From an uncultured Clostridia bacterium (GTDB lineage Bacteria > Bacillota > Clostridia > TANB77 > CAG-508): a DNA stretch of 9,658 nt. Each line of letters begins with the position of its first letter. Position 1 is the stretch's first letter. A program made the translations under genes and the position numbers. Below the pieces are notes generated by a model, which was not told the DNA's origin, ran no database searches, and saw only the letters and a list, made by a program, of their open reading frames with translations. Below are positions 1 through 6,351 of the stretch, one piece after another. The stretch is from contig CANQTJ010000059.1 of the NCBI GenBank assembly GCA_947626705.1, positions 1 through 9,658 on the forward strand, given 5' to 3'.

Positions 1-344
1 ACCATATTAGCTATAATATTATAGTTATAGCTTATATCTGTTTCTTTACTTCCATTAAAATTATAATTAAATTCTAATGCAAACTTATCTATAGATTTTG
101 ATGCATAATACAAGCCCTTTGGAAGAGTATTACTTGTATAAAATTCATTTGGATTTAATAATGCTTGATAATTATCGCTTTTTTTGGCCTCATAACTATA
201 TATTTTTTCATTTTTTTGTTCATATTCTAAACCCATTTTTAAAAATATAATTCCTAATATTATAAAAACTACTATTCCTAAAATGAAAATATAATTTTTA
301 TTTTTTTCACGATATTTTCTATATCTCCTTTTTCGCCTTATCAT
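1..344 (-). CDS. Membrane-anchored extracellular protein, DUF5305-like (partial, C-terminus beyond left edge)
   Basis: About 114 codons are visible from the ATG at 344 to the window edge; the frame stays open throughout, so the C-terminus lies outside. The start is set by a very strong ribosome-binding site (AGGAGG, 6 bases before the ATG). Residues 1-16 are strongly basic (MIRRKRRYRKYREKNK), residues about 18-36 form one membrane span (YIFILGIVVFIILGIIFL), and the rest looks extracellular: rich in Tyr, Asn and Lys, with segments such as NPNEFYTSNTLPKG and SIDKFALEFNYNFNG. This is the layout of DUF5305 proteins, which are often encoded beside SipW-type signal peptidases; the family call rests on remembered pattern and position, not on a search. 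It follows the signal peptidase gene by 29 bases, so it is probably in the same operon. Function is unknown; a role in assembly or anchoring of the secreted proteins encoded upstream is inference. Confidence 0.75.
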   Translation of the reverse strand, partial: MIRRKRRYRKYREKNKNYIFILGIVVFIILGIIFLKMGLEYEQKNEKIYSYEAKKSDNYQALLNPNEFYTSNTLPKGLYYASKSIDKFALEFNYNFNGSKETDISYNYNIIANM

Positions 345-348
345 GTTG

Positions 349-357
349 CTCCTCCTC
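349..357 (-). promoter_or_regulatory. Strong ribosome-binding site of the DUF5305-like gene
   Basis: The minus strand reads GAGGAGGAG followed by CAAC and ATG. The AGGAGG core is 6 bases from the start codon, the strongest such site in the window. It decides the start at 344, which is not in the supplied long-frame set because the gene runs off the edge. Confidence 0.75.
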
Positions 358-373
358 TTTATTAAATTTTTAT

Positions 374-1510
374 TTATTCTTTATGAAAATAGTTATATAA
401 CCAAACTGATGGAAGTCCCATATATTTTATATGAAAAACATATACACCTTTTATTTGTGCTATTTGTACTAAATCCATATCTGGTGTATTGTTACTATCT
501 CCTTTAGTTTGATATAAAACGCTACCATCTATTTTTAATATGTTTATAACTCTATGTGCTATATTTTTGTCGTCTTTGGTATATACAATTATTGAATTTT
601 TGGGAATATTATTTAATTCGTTGTTAGTTACTTTCTTAAAAATAACTACATCTCCACGTTCATACATTGGATTCATACTGTTTGATAATATGCATATTGG
701 TTCATATTTGAATATTCCTAGCATAAATAAAACTAACATATTTGCCAATACAAATGTAACTACATAATAAAGCTTTCCTAAAAAATTTTCTTTTTTCTTT
801 CTTGTATCATTTTTTTCTTTTAAAAATTTATATTTAAACAATAAATACATAAAAACTGGCAATAATATATTAGTTGAGCCTGTTACATACCAATCAACAT
901 TCGGAACAATTGGCACCAATAACATAAGTAATTTTCCTAATACTCTGTAATTAAGTACAAATAAATACATATTTTTTAATACAAAGTACGTATACATAAT
1001 GTTGCAAATTATTGTTGAAACAATAGTTGAACATATATATCTAAATAATTCTTCTTTATTTGAATATAAATCCAATAGTATATGATAGTTAATTTGTAGA
1101 AGTATTATCAAAATTGTAATTATCACAATTAATAATTTATTATTCTTATCTTTTGTAACTATTGCTATTCTTAAAGTTTCAATTCCAATAATTGGAACTA
1201 TTTGAATTATAATATTCTTTAATATATATATTATTTTATGGCTATATGGTGTTTTTGAAAATCCATATTTATATCCTAAGATTATATATATTCCAATAGT
1301 TATAAATACAATAATTATAAAATATAATAATTGTATTTTATTTACACTAAATCTAATTTTTACATTTCTTATCAAATATAAAAAAACTATTCCCCAAAAT
1401 ATAGGGTTAATTATATTAGTATAAAATATAGCATCTTTTGTTATAAAATATATTGTTATAAGTAAATACAAAAAAATTGTAATTAAACCTTTATTTTTAA
1501 TATATTTCAT
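374..1510 (-). CDS. SipW/ER-type signal peptidase I with large multi-span N-terminal membrane region
   Basis: Membrane protease removing signal peptides from exported proteins. The C-terminal part carries the S26B-type signature: SNSMNPMYERGD with the likely nucleophile Ser278 just outside the last membrane span, then AHRV with His319 where bacterial type I enzymes have Lys, then TKGDSN with Asp338. A Ser-His pair is typical of SipW, archaeal and ER enzymes. A typical SipW is roughly 190 residues; this one has 378, because about 265 residues with some 8-9 predicted hydrophobic segments come first (about 8-25, 33-48, 60-80, 93-118, 126-146, 158-180, 185-204, 213-228, 247-267). I do not recognise that N-terminal region. 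Start: an upstream in-frame GTG at 1519 overlaps the site AAAGGTG, whereas the ATG at 1510 sits 6 bases after it, so 1510 is chosen. It lies 19 bases downstream of the CBM2-like secreted protein gene and near a TasA-like gene, its likely substrates. The family call is firm; substrate assignment is inference. Confidence 0.88.
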   Translation of the reverse strand: MKYIKNKGLITIFLYLLITIYFITKDAIFYTNIINPIFWGIVFLYLIRNVKIRFSVNKIQLLYFIIIVFITIGIYIILGYKYGFSKTPYSHKIIYILKNIIIQIVPIIGIETLRIAIVTKDKNNKLLIVIITILIILLQINYHILLDLYSNKEELFRYICSTIVSTIICNIMYTYFVLKNMYLFVLNYRVLGKLLMLLVPIVPNVDWYVTGSTNILLPVFMYLLFKYKFLKEKNDTRKKKENFLGKLYYVVTFVLANMLVLFMLGIFKYEPICILSNSMNPMYERGDVVIFKKVTNNELNNIPKNSIIVYTKDDKNIAHRVINILKIDGSVLYQTKGDSNNTPDMDLVQIAQIKGVYVFHIKYMGLPSVWLYNYFHKE

Positions 1511-1529
1511 ATTGTTCACCTTTTTTAAT

Positions 1530-2426
1530 TTATTCTATTTCTGCCGCCAAAACTATATCTGGAATAAAGTTCTTATCCTCTGTAATGACCATAATATAAA
1601 TTGGTGTTGTTGTATTTTTTGATATTTGCATCCAAAATGGTAATTCAAAAGTAGTATTAGTTTTGTTTATACACGTAATTTCACTTGGAGATACCTCTAA
1701 CATTTTATTATCTTTTCCTAAATAAACATTTGCTCTGACTTTTATAAAATCATATTCTGTGTCATTATTTATATCTATAATATATTGTCTTTCATTTTCA
1801 ATTTCTGTTTTATATGATGTATCTAAAGTTATAGAAAAATTTGTTACTTGTATTTCAGATTTCTTTAACGATAATAATGCTCCTCCATTTGTTATAATTT
1901 CTCCTTCTCTATTTGGTTCTGTTATAGTTCCTGATACTTTAATATAATTTTGAATAAAATATTTTGCATATTCCTCTATTGTCATTGTATCTTTTACATC
2001 TTCACTTACTGTAAATATAATAGTTACTGTAACAGCTCCTCCATGTTCAATCTTATTGTCCCAATTAGTATTTTTTATAACTCTATATCCGTCTTCTTTT
2101 TCTCCATATTCAAAGGATAGTGTTATATTTTTATCGTCATATATCTTTATCTCCCAATTTTGACAAGTATGTTCAGAATTGTTATGAACAATAATGTCAT
2201 AAAAAAAAATATTTCCCATTTGTTCAGTGTTTACAAACTCTACATCTGGTTCCCATAATTCTTCTTTTCCAGAACTACTTATTATAGAAGATGTACCTGT
2301 TATGTTTAAAACTGTATTTAAGATTGAGTAACCATTAGACATACACACAAATATTACTAAAATACTAAAACAAATTATTATTGTACTTTTTTTCTTTAAA
2401 AATCTTCTTATTAATCTTTTTCTCAT
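1530..2426 (-). CDS. Secreted or anchored protein with CBM2-like segment, probable SipW-type substrate
   Basis: 298 residues. The N-terminus has a basic stretch (MRKRLIRRFLKKK), a hydrophobic segment at about 14-29, and then GYSILNTVLNITGTSSI (32-48), closely parallel to the neighbouring TasA-like protein. Residues about 73-140 resemble a carbohydrate-binding module family 2 fold: W91 in NWEIKIYDD, a tract ending FEYG, W122 in NTNWDNKIEHGG, then alternating V/T/I strands. Residues 165-172 (GTITEPNR) precede a second part, about 185-298, that looks like another beta-rich domain with no recognised family. No sortase motif or C-terminal anchor is seen, so it is either released or retained by its N-terminus. 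The site AAAAAGGGGG lies 4 bases before the ATG at 2426, right next to a 14-bp hairpin. It could be a minor matrix component or a glycan-binding surface protein. Export is well supported; the CBM2 assignment is moderate. Confidence 0.8.
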   Translation of the reverse strand: MRKRLIRRFLKKKSTIIICFSILVIFVCMSNGYSILNTVLNITGTSSIISSSGKEELWEPDVEFVNTEQMGNIFFYDIIVHNNSEHTCQNWEIKIYDDKNITLSFEYGEKEDGYRVIKNTNWDNKIEHGGAVTVTIIFTVSEDVKDTMTIEEYAKYFIQNYIKVSGTITEPNREGEIITNGGALLSLKKSEIQVTNFSITLDTSYKTEIENERQYIIDINNDTEYDFIKVRANVYLGKDNKMLEVSPSEITCINKTNTTFELPFWMQISKNTTTPIYIMVITEDKNFIPDIVLAAEIE

Positions 2427-2430
2427 ATTG

Positions 2431-2440
2431 CCCCCTTTTT
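2431..2440 (-). promoter_or_regulatory. Ribosome-binding site AAAAAGGGGG of the CBM2-like gene
   Basis: Minus-strand AAAAAGGGGG then CAAT and ATG (2426). A second GGGGG lies upstream at 2451-2455, inside the neighbouring hairpin. Minus-strand CCTCTTTTT at 2459-2467 can pair with AAAAAGGGG at 2432-2440 (9 pairs, one of them G-T), so this site could be hidden or exposed depending on which RNA fold forms. Confidence 0.55.
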
Positions 2441-2479
2441 AATTGATTTTCCCCCTATAAAAAGAGGAAAATCAATTAA
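2439..2479 (-). repeat. 14-bp inverted repeat (RNA hairpin) between the two secreted-protein genes
   Basis: Arms 2439-2452 and 2466-2479 are perfectly complementary (minus strand TTAATTGATTTTCC and GGAAAATCAATTAA) around a 13-base loop. It fills most of the 68-base gap between the TasA-like stop codon and the CBM2-like start. No T run follows on either strand, so a classic intrinsic terminator is unlikely. Likely roles by inference: protecting the 3' end of the abundant first transcript, marking an RNA processing point, or controlling translation of the next gene, whose ribosome-binding site touches the stem. Confidence 0.75.
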
Positions 2480-2494
2480 TTATTAAGTGCTAAT

Positions 2495-2989
2495 TTAGTC
2501 ATCTTGAACATACTCTATAACTCCTATAATTTTCTTTGTTTTTATAGAAGGTACTTCTGTAGTTTCTTTGTTATATATAACTTGTACTTTACATGTGGTT
2601 TCTGTTCCTGCTTTTAATGATAGAGCAGGATTTGTTATTTGATAGCTAATTGCTGGAGAACCATTTACATCATCTGGTGTAAACTCTGCACTGCTTAAAA
2701 CGGCATCAATTGTTCCAGCATTTTTTATTGTTATTATATATGTGATTGTATCTCCTGGTTTTTGCAATTTTGCATTAAAAATTGCTTTGGTGTTAGAATA
2801 CTTTGGTGTTCCAGCATCACAACCTGAACTAATATTTTCAGCACTGATTCCAGTAATTTTTATATTCCACTCTCCTACAATTTTACTCTGTCCGTTTATA
2901 TTTAATTGAGTAGCAAACGCAGAATATGCTATAGCCATAGCAATAATTACTATTAAAATTATTATTATTATATTTATAGTGTTTTTCAT
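2495..2989 (-). CDS. TasA/camelysin-like secreted beta-sandwich protein, probable SipW-type substrate
   Basis: 164 residues. A hydrophobic signal segment (about 5-21, INIIIIILIVIIAMAIA) is followed by AYSAFATQLNINGQSKIVGEW (positions 21-41), the kind of N-terminus found on proteins processed by SipW-type peptidases. The mature part is a beta-rich domain with LQKPGDTITYIITIKNAGT (75-93), the loop type seen in TasA/CalY-like and related Ig-like secreted proteins, where a strand pair is joined by a PGD turn. Two Cys (57 and 133) could form a disulfide. The acidic C-terminus (YVQDD) has no anchor. GGAG lies 7 bases before the ATG at 2989. It is the first gene of its transcription unit, which with the following hairpin suggests it is the most abundant product. 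A fibre-forming or matrix role is inferred from the family and neighbours. It is shorter than TasA (about 260 residues). Confidence 0.8.
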   Translation of the reverse strand: MKNTINIIIIILIVIIAMAIAYSAFATQLNINGQSKIVGEWNIKITGISAENISSGCDAGTPKYSNTKAIFNAKLQKPGDTITYIITIKNAGTIDAVLSSAEFTPDDVNGSPAISYQITNPALSLKAGTETTCKVQVIYNKETTEVPSIKTKKIIGVIEYVQDD

Positions 2990-3028
2990 AGTTGGTCTCC
3001 TCTCTAGCTTTTTAGCATATTGGGTGCT

Positions 3029-3039
3029 ATTATATTATA
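3029..3039 (-). promoter_or_regulatory. Candidate -10 element(s) for the secreted-protein unit
   Basis: Two overlapping minus-strand TATAAT copies (3039-3034 and 3034-3029) lie about 40-50 bases before the TasA-like start and after the terminator of the upstream unit, where a new promoter is needed. No good -35 box is found at 16-18 bases (GTCAAC at 3057-3062 matches TTGACA poorly), so the promoter may depend on an activator or another sigma factor. In such AT-rich DNA, TATAAT alone is weak evidence. Confidence 0.35.
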
Positions 3040-3074
3040 TGTAACTTTTTATTTATGTTGACTGTTTCTGTGAT

Positions 3075-3102
3075 TAGAAGTAGATGGCAGTATATACTTC
3101 TA
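3075..3102. promoter_or_regulatory. 8-bp dyad, possible regulator site upstream of the secreted-protein unit
   Basis: TAGAAGTA (3075-3082) and its exact reverse complement TACTTCTA (3095-3102) are separated by 12 bases. The centre is about 60 bases upstream of the transcription start implied by the candidate -10 boxes, a usual place for an activator. Centre-to-centre spacing is 20 bases, about two helical turns. No regulator gene is in the window, and it could be chance or a small RNA stem. Confidence 0.3.
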
Positions 3103-3111
3103 TATAATGTT

Positions 3112-3152
3112 AAAAAGCCATAAATTTTCATATTGAAAATTTATGACTTTTT
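3112..3152 (-). terminator. Intrinsic terminator after the VanZ-family gene
   Basis: Arms 3112-3130 and 3134-3152 pair at 18 of 19 positions (one C-A mismatch at 3118/3146) around a 3-base loop, with five T at the 3' end on the minus strand; the flanking A and T runs are part of the stem, so it could also act on the plus strand. It lies 48 bases past the VanZ-family stop codon and separates the polysaccharide unit from the secreted-protein unit. No plus-strand gene needs it. The rest of the 210-base gap (2990-3199) holds the candidate promoter and dyad and no gene. Confidence 0.85.
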
Positions 3153-3199
3153 GTATAAACTTTTATATTTATATTTTTTCAATAAAATATTCATATATT

Positions 3200-3693
3200 C
3201 TAATTCATTTTTATATTATTTATAATTTTAAATATTATATTTATAACTGTTACACCTAAAATTGCTCCAGCTGTATCAATCATTACATCTAACCATTCAC
3301 TTGTCCTACCACTAACAAACATCTGATGAAATTCATCTTCGTAAGCATAAAAAAATGATAATATTATTGGCAATAAAGATATTATTCCATTATTAATTTT
3401 GTCATTTTTAAACAACAAAAGATTAATATACTTAAAACTAGATAAACACTTACATGCATACATTTTCTTAATGGTTTATTCAAGTTTTCAATAAAATTAT
3501 TCATTCTTTGATTGCTAGGATGTTTATCAGTAATTCCTATTTTGTTAGTTATTTTTAAAGTTTTTTCTGTAACTATATCAATAGTACCTTTACTTTTACC
3601 ATTTGATTCATTACTTGTCATAGCAGAAAAAGTAAAAATAACTGCACACCAAATAACCATTAGCAAAATTATAAATATTAATTTTTTATTCAT
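3200..3693 (-). pseudogene. VanZ-family membrane protein, reading frame broken (or recoded) at 3406-3412
   Basis: Two overlapping frames together encode one VanZ-family protein of about 164 residues. The first (ATG at 3693) gives the N-terminal span, the Ser-rich FTFSAMTSNES segment (21-31) and KCMHVSVY (77-84, the family's K..H...Y). It then runs off into seven unrelated residues and stops at 3382. The second frame supplies ISLLPIILSFFYAYEDEFHQ and GRTSEWLDVMIDTAGAILG, the family's DEFHQ and GR...D..iDt.Ga signature, ending at 3200. A -1 shift at T TTA AAA (3412-3406) gives ...CCLK-NDKINN... with a normal family length. Both halves are well conserved, so this is a recent single-base loss in an A run, a base-calling error, or real -1 frameshifting. 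It overlaps the flippase gene by 8 bases, with AGAGG before its ATG inside that gene. VanZ proteins are small multi-span proteins, some linked to glycopeptide resistance and others in glycan clusters; the role here is unknown. Confidence 0.85.
3406..3412 (-). other. T TTA AAA heptamer at the VanZ frame break
   Basis: In the upstream frame the minus strand reads TGT TTA AAA ATG, so the heptamer T TTA AAA is in the X XXY YYZ register of a -1 slippery site. Slipping back one base continues with AAT GAC into the frame carrying the VanZ signature. No Shine-Dalgarno-like stimulator lies upstream. Downstream only an AU-only hairpin starting about 20 bases away (about 3385-3358) is seen, further than usual. 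Confidence 0.5.
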
Positions 3694-5227
3694 ATTTACC
3701 TCTCTTTAATTTGCTTTTGTTTTTTATAATTTGTGGAACAAATCTATCATATAATGATTTATATTCTTTTGTATTCCTTAATAAAATAAAAAAAAGTAAA
3801 ATAATTAAAATACCATTAAGAACACCCTTTAATATAAAATTAAAAATCGATATTTTGGTTATTAATTTTGATATAAGGAATATTGGTATTGCACTTATTA
3901 ACAATACAAAAATATAATACAAATGTTTTCTAAAAAATGCTGTTGACGGTAATTTAAATATTTTTTTATACAACATATATGGTTGATGCCACGAAGTTAC
4001 TAATACTCTTGATAATGCTGTGGCTAATAATATTCCGAATATTCCCATTACTTTACCTAAAATTAATGAAAGTATTATATTCATAATAGCTAGTATAATT
4101 GTAGAGTTTTTTGCATCATTAAATAGTCCTGTTGTATCTCTAAATATCCAAACTGGATTTTGCATAGTGTAAATATAAAAGTTTAAAATTATAATTATAA
4201 CTACTTTAAATTCCAGAACAAAATCTGCACCTATCCATAATACGATAAAATCATTTACAATTCCTACAAGTTCTAACGCACAAAATCCAGTTAAAATAAA
4301 GCATATAAAATTTGTTTGTAAAAAAACTTCATTTTGTTTTACTGTATCATTTTCTTGCATTAAATTTCCAACACTTGCAGATATAGAATTCAATGCTATA
4401 GAGATAATATTTGTTATTGCTGATACTATCATATAATAATTTGAATAATAACCTACCATTAAAGTATTTACTAATATAGATATAAAAATATTATCTGTAT
4501 TATTAAGCACTAACCCACTAACCTTATATACAAATATTGACCCAACATTTTTATAAATGATTTGCTTCTCTTTTTTCTCAAGTTTATTTTTCTTTTTTAT
4601 ATATGGATACATTGTATTAGCAACAATCGAGCATACTATATTATTTAACAATGTACAAGCTATTTGTATAATCAAATAAGCAATATAGTTATGTGTAATA
4701 TATAATACAATTGTTTGTGCAATAAATTGTAAAAACATTGTAATAAATAGAATAAGTTTTGTTACATATAATTTTTCATTTACATTTATAATTGAAGCCT
4801 TATATGCAAACATATATGAAGCTATTGTATTAAATAAAAATAACAAGTAATATAATACCAAATGTTCTATAGGTTTTTCTAAATTAATTATTACATTCAA
4901 AAAAGGTATTAAACCTATTCCAATAACCATTACAATAATAATTACTATATTATATATGTTCTTATAAAAATTTAATAATGCGGTTATTTTTTCTGTATTT
5001 TTTTCTTTTATTGGTTTATACATACTATATATTATAGCATTTCCGAACCCTAATTCTGTAAATGATAATAATGTTAATATGTTAGTAAATAATCCATTGA
5101 TTCCTAAAATCTCTGCTCCTAATATTTTAATAAATATTGTTCTAGACAAAAAATTAATTAAAAGTATTCCTATTTGTGTTGAAAAGCTAAATATTAGATT
5201 TTTTATACTTTTACTTGTCCTAGACAT
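3686..5227 (-). CDS. Wzx-type polysaccharide flippase (polysaccharide biosynthesis protein, MOP superfamily)
   Basis: 513 residues, almost wholly hydrophobic segments separated by short basic loops, about 12-14 spans, the usual size and layout of Wzx/O-antigen flippases. Its expected role is moving lipid-linked glycan repeat units across the cytoplasmic membrane. Typical features are the N-terminal SRTSKSIKNLIFSFSTQIGILLINFLSRTIF-type start (quoted here in part: INFLSRTIFIKILGAEILGI at about 24-43), the loop YKPIKEKNTEKI after the second span, GYYSNYYMIVSAITNIIS in the middle, and GIFGILLATALSR followed by a WHQPYMLYKKIF loop near 380-410. The C-terminus is basic (KNKSKLKRGKYE). AGGAGG lies 12 bases before the ATG, inside the end of the CapA-like gene, and only 2 bases separate the two genes, so translation is probably coupled; it overlaps the VanZ gene by 8 bases. 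Substrate specificity cannot be read from the sequence. Confidence 0.9.
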   Translation of the reverse strand: MSRTSKSIKNLIFSFSTQIGILLINFLSRTIFIKILGAEILGINGLFTNILTLLSFTELGFGNAIIYSMYKPIKEKNTEKITALLNFYKNIYNIVIIIVMVIGIGLIPFLNVIINLEKPIEHLVLYYLLFLFNTIASYMFAYKASIINVNEKLYVTKLILFITMFLQFIAQTIVLYITHNYIAYLIIQIACTLLNNIVCSIVANTMYPYIKKKNKLEKKEKQIIYKNVGSIFVYKVSGLVLNNTDNIFISILVNTLMVGYYSNYYMIVSAITNIISIALNSISASVGNLMQENDTVKQNEVFLQTNFICFILTGFCALELVGIVNDFIVLWIGADFVLEFKVVIIIILNFYIYTMQNPVWIFRDTTGLFNDAKNSTIILAIMNIILSLILGKVMGIFGILLATALSRVLVTSWHQPYMLYKKIFKLPSTAFFRKHLYYIFVLLISAIPIFLISKLITKISIFNFILKGVLNGILIILLFFILLRNTKEYKSLYDRFVPQIIKNKSKLKRGKYE

Positions 5228-5229
5228 TT

Positions 5230-6345
5230 TTAGCTAATCCCTCCTAATAATATATATTTATTAGATACATTGAATGTATATTGTTTATTAAAATTCTTGT
5301 TTATTTGCTTTACATGCCTTTCTAATTTTTTTCTTTCTTCATCTGTATTTTTTTTATAAATATTTTCTATTAAATATGTTTTTGGTAAATCATTATCATC
5401 AATAATCGTTTTAACTAATGAATAATTTATTCCTTTTATAGTTTTATTCTTACTATTAAAAGTTAAATCTAATAATACTGAATAATTTGGAATGTCATCT
5501 CTTTGGTTATGATTAGAAAAAGGAGTCGCATAAAAATTTCCTAAAGAATAAAATATATTATTCTTTTTATGTTTTAAAACAACATGTGGATGATTTCCTA
5601 TAATAAAATCCACTCCACACTTTATAAGATAATTAGAAAGATTTTTTGTATAATGTTCTACCTTTCTATTATATTGCCCTCCACTGTGCATACAAAAAAT
5701 TACAATATCTGCTTGTTTTTTTGCTATTTCTATATCTTTTCTAACTTGTATTAAAAATTTTTTATCACGCATATAAAAATATATATGTACATTTTCAAAA
5801 AATTTATCTTTAATTTTTTTGAAAATATTGTATTGTGATTCTTGTTTTTTGAACAAATTAACCATATATTCTTTTTCTAAATCTAAATAATTATTATTTA
5901 AAAAAGCATTAGTTCCATAGGTATAAGAAATAAAAGCAAACTTCATACCTTTTATTTCTTTTATAAAAATACTATTTCTTTCTTCTCTTGATTTATATGT
6001 ACCTATATGATCCATCCCTATATTATCTAATAATTCAATATTTTCTTTTAATCCTTTTTCCCCACAATCCAAACAATGATTGTTTGCAGTTGATACCATA
6101 GTTATTCCACTATCTTTTAATTCTTTTGCAAAATCGAGTGGCGCACCAAATGAATATTTTGTTTTATTTATACTATTAATATCTTTAATAATAGGAGTTT
6201 CAAGGTTACCCACTACATAATCAGATTCCTTAAATCTTTTTTTTAAATCATCATCTATAAAATTTTTAAAATTGTTTTTTTTCATAACTTCTAAATTATC
6301 ACACATTATATCTCCAGTAAATGTCAACTTAATTTCATCATTCAT
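5230..6345 (-). CDS. CapA/YwtB-family (PGA_cap) metallophosphatase-fold protein
   Basis: 371 residues with the family motifs in order: TFTGDIMCDN (8-17), VVGNLETPI (44-52), STANNHCLD (85-93), IGTYKS (114-119), CMHSGGQY (218-225), IIGNHPHVV (248-256) and SLGNFYA (267-273). The Asp, Asn and His residues of GD, GNLE, NNH and GNHPH are those expected to bind metal in this calcineurin-like fold. CapA proteins act in poly-gamma-glutamate capsule synthesis in bacilli, but many homologues sit in other glycan clusters with no proven reaction. No CapB, CapC or CapE is visible, so a poly-glutamate capsule is not supported. There is no signal peptide or membrane span: the catalytic domain begins at residue 5, suggesting a cytoplasmic protein, unlike the anchored CapA type. 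It starts 6 bases after the PP-loop gene, with only a weak AAAGG upstream, so it may depend on coupling. Confidence 0.88.
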   Translation of the reverse strand: MNDEIKLTFTGDIMCDNLEVMKKNNFKNFIDDDLKKRFKESDYVVGNLETPIIKDINSINKTKYSFGAPLDFAKELKDSGITMVSTANNHCLDCGEKGLKENIELLDNIGMDHIGTYKSREERNSIFIKEIKGMKFAFISYTYGTNAFLNNNYLDLEKEYMVNLFKKQESQYNIFKKIKDKFFENVHIYFYMRDKKFLIQVRKDIEIAKKQADIVIFCMHSGGQYNRKVEHYTKNLSNYLIKCGVDFIIGNHPHVVLKHKKNNIFYSLGNFYATPFSNHNQRDDIPNYSVLLDLTFNSKNKTIKGINYSLVKTIIDDNDLPKTYLIENIYKKNTDEERKKLERHVKQINKNFNKQYTFNVSNKYILLGGIS

Positions 6346-6351
6346 TTTATA

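Noticed and set aside
540..767. Plus-strand open frame of 75 codons (and similar ones near 1759, 3512, 3711, 6272 and 7451)
   Set aside because: Each lies opposite a well-supported minus-strand gene, has no convincing ribosome-binding site and no recognisable domain; such frames are expected opposite hydrophobic AT-rich genes.
2439..2479. Intrinsic terminator between the two secreted-protein genes
   Set aside because: The stem is strong but followed by AAAGGGGG on the minus strand and AATTATT-type sequence otherwise (no T run on either strand as read out of the stem).
2990..3110. Riboswitch (for example c-di-GMP) in the leader of the secreted-protein unit
   Set aside because: The leader after the candidate -10 boxes is only about 35 bases and shows none of the conserved aptamer cores I know.
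3357..3386. Stimulatory RNA hairpin for -1 frameshifting in the VanZ gene
   Set aside because: Its stem is made only of A-U pairs and begins about 20 bases after the heptamer, further than the usual 5-9; not convincing support for programmed frameshifting.
3200..3463. Separate small gene starting at the ATG at 3463
   Set aside because: The stretch before the frame break encodes residues unlike the VanZ family and has no ribosome-binding site; only the part after 3406 matches, so it is the second half of one gene.
5230..6345. Poly-gamma-glutamate capsule operon
   Set aside because: Only a CapA-like gene is present; no CapB ligase, CapC or CapE is seen, and the neighbours are polysaccharide genes.
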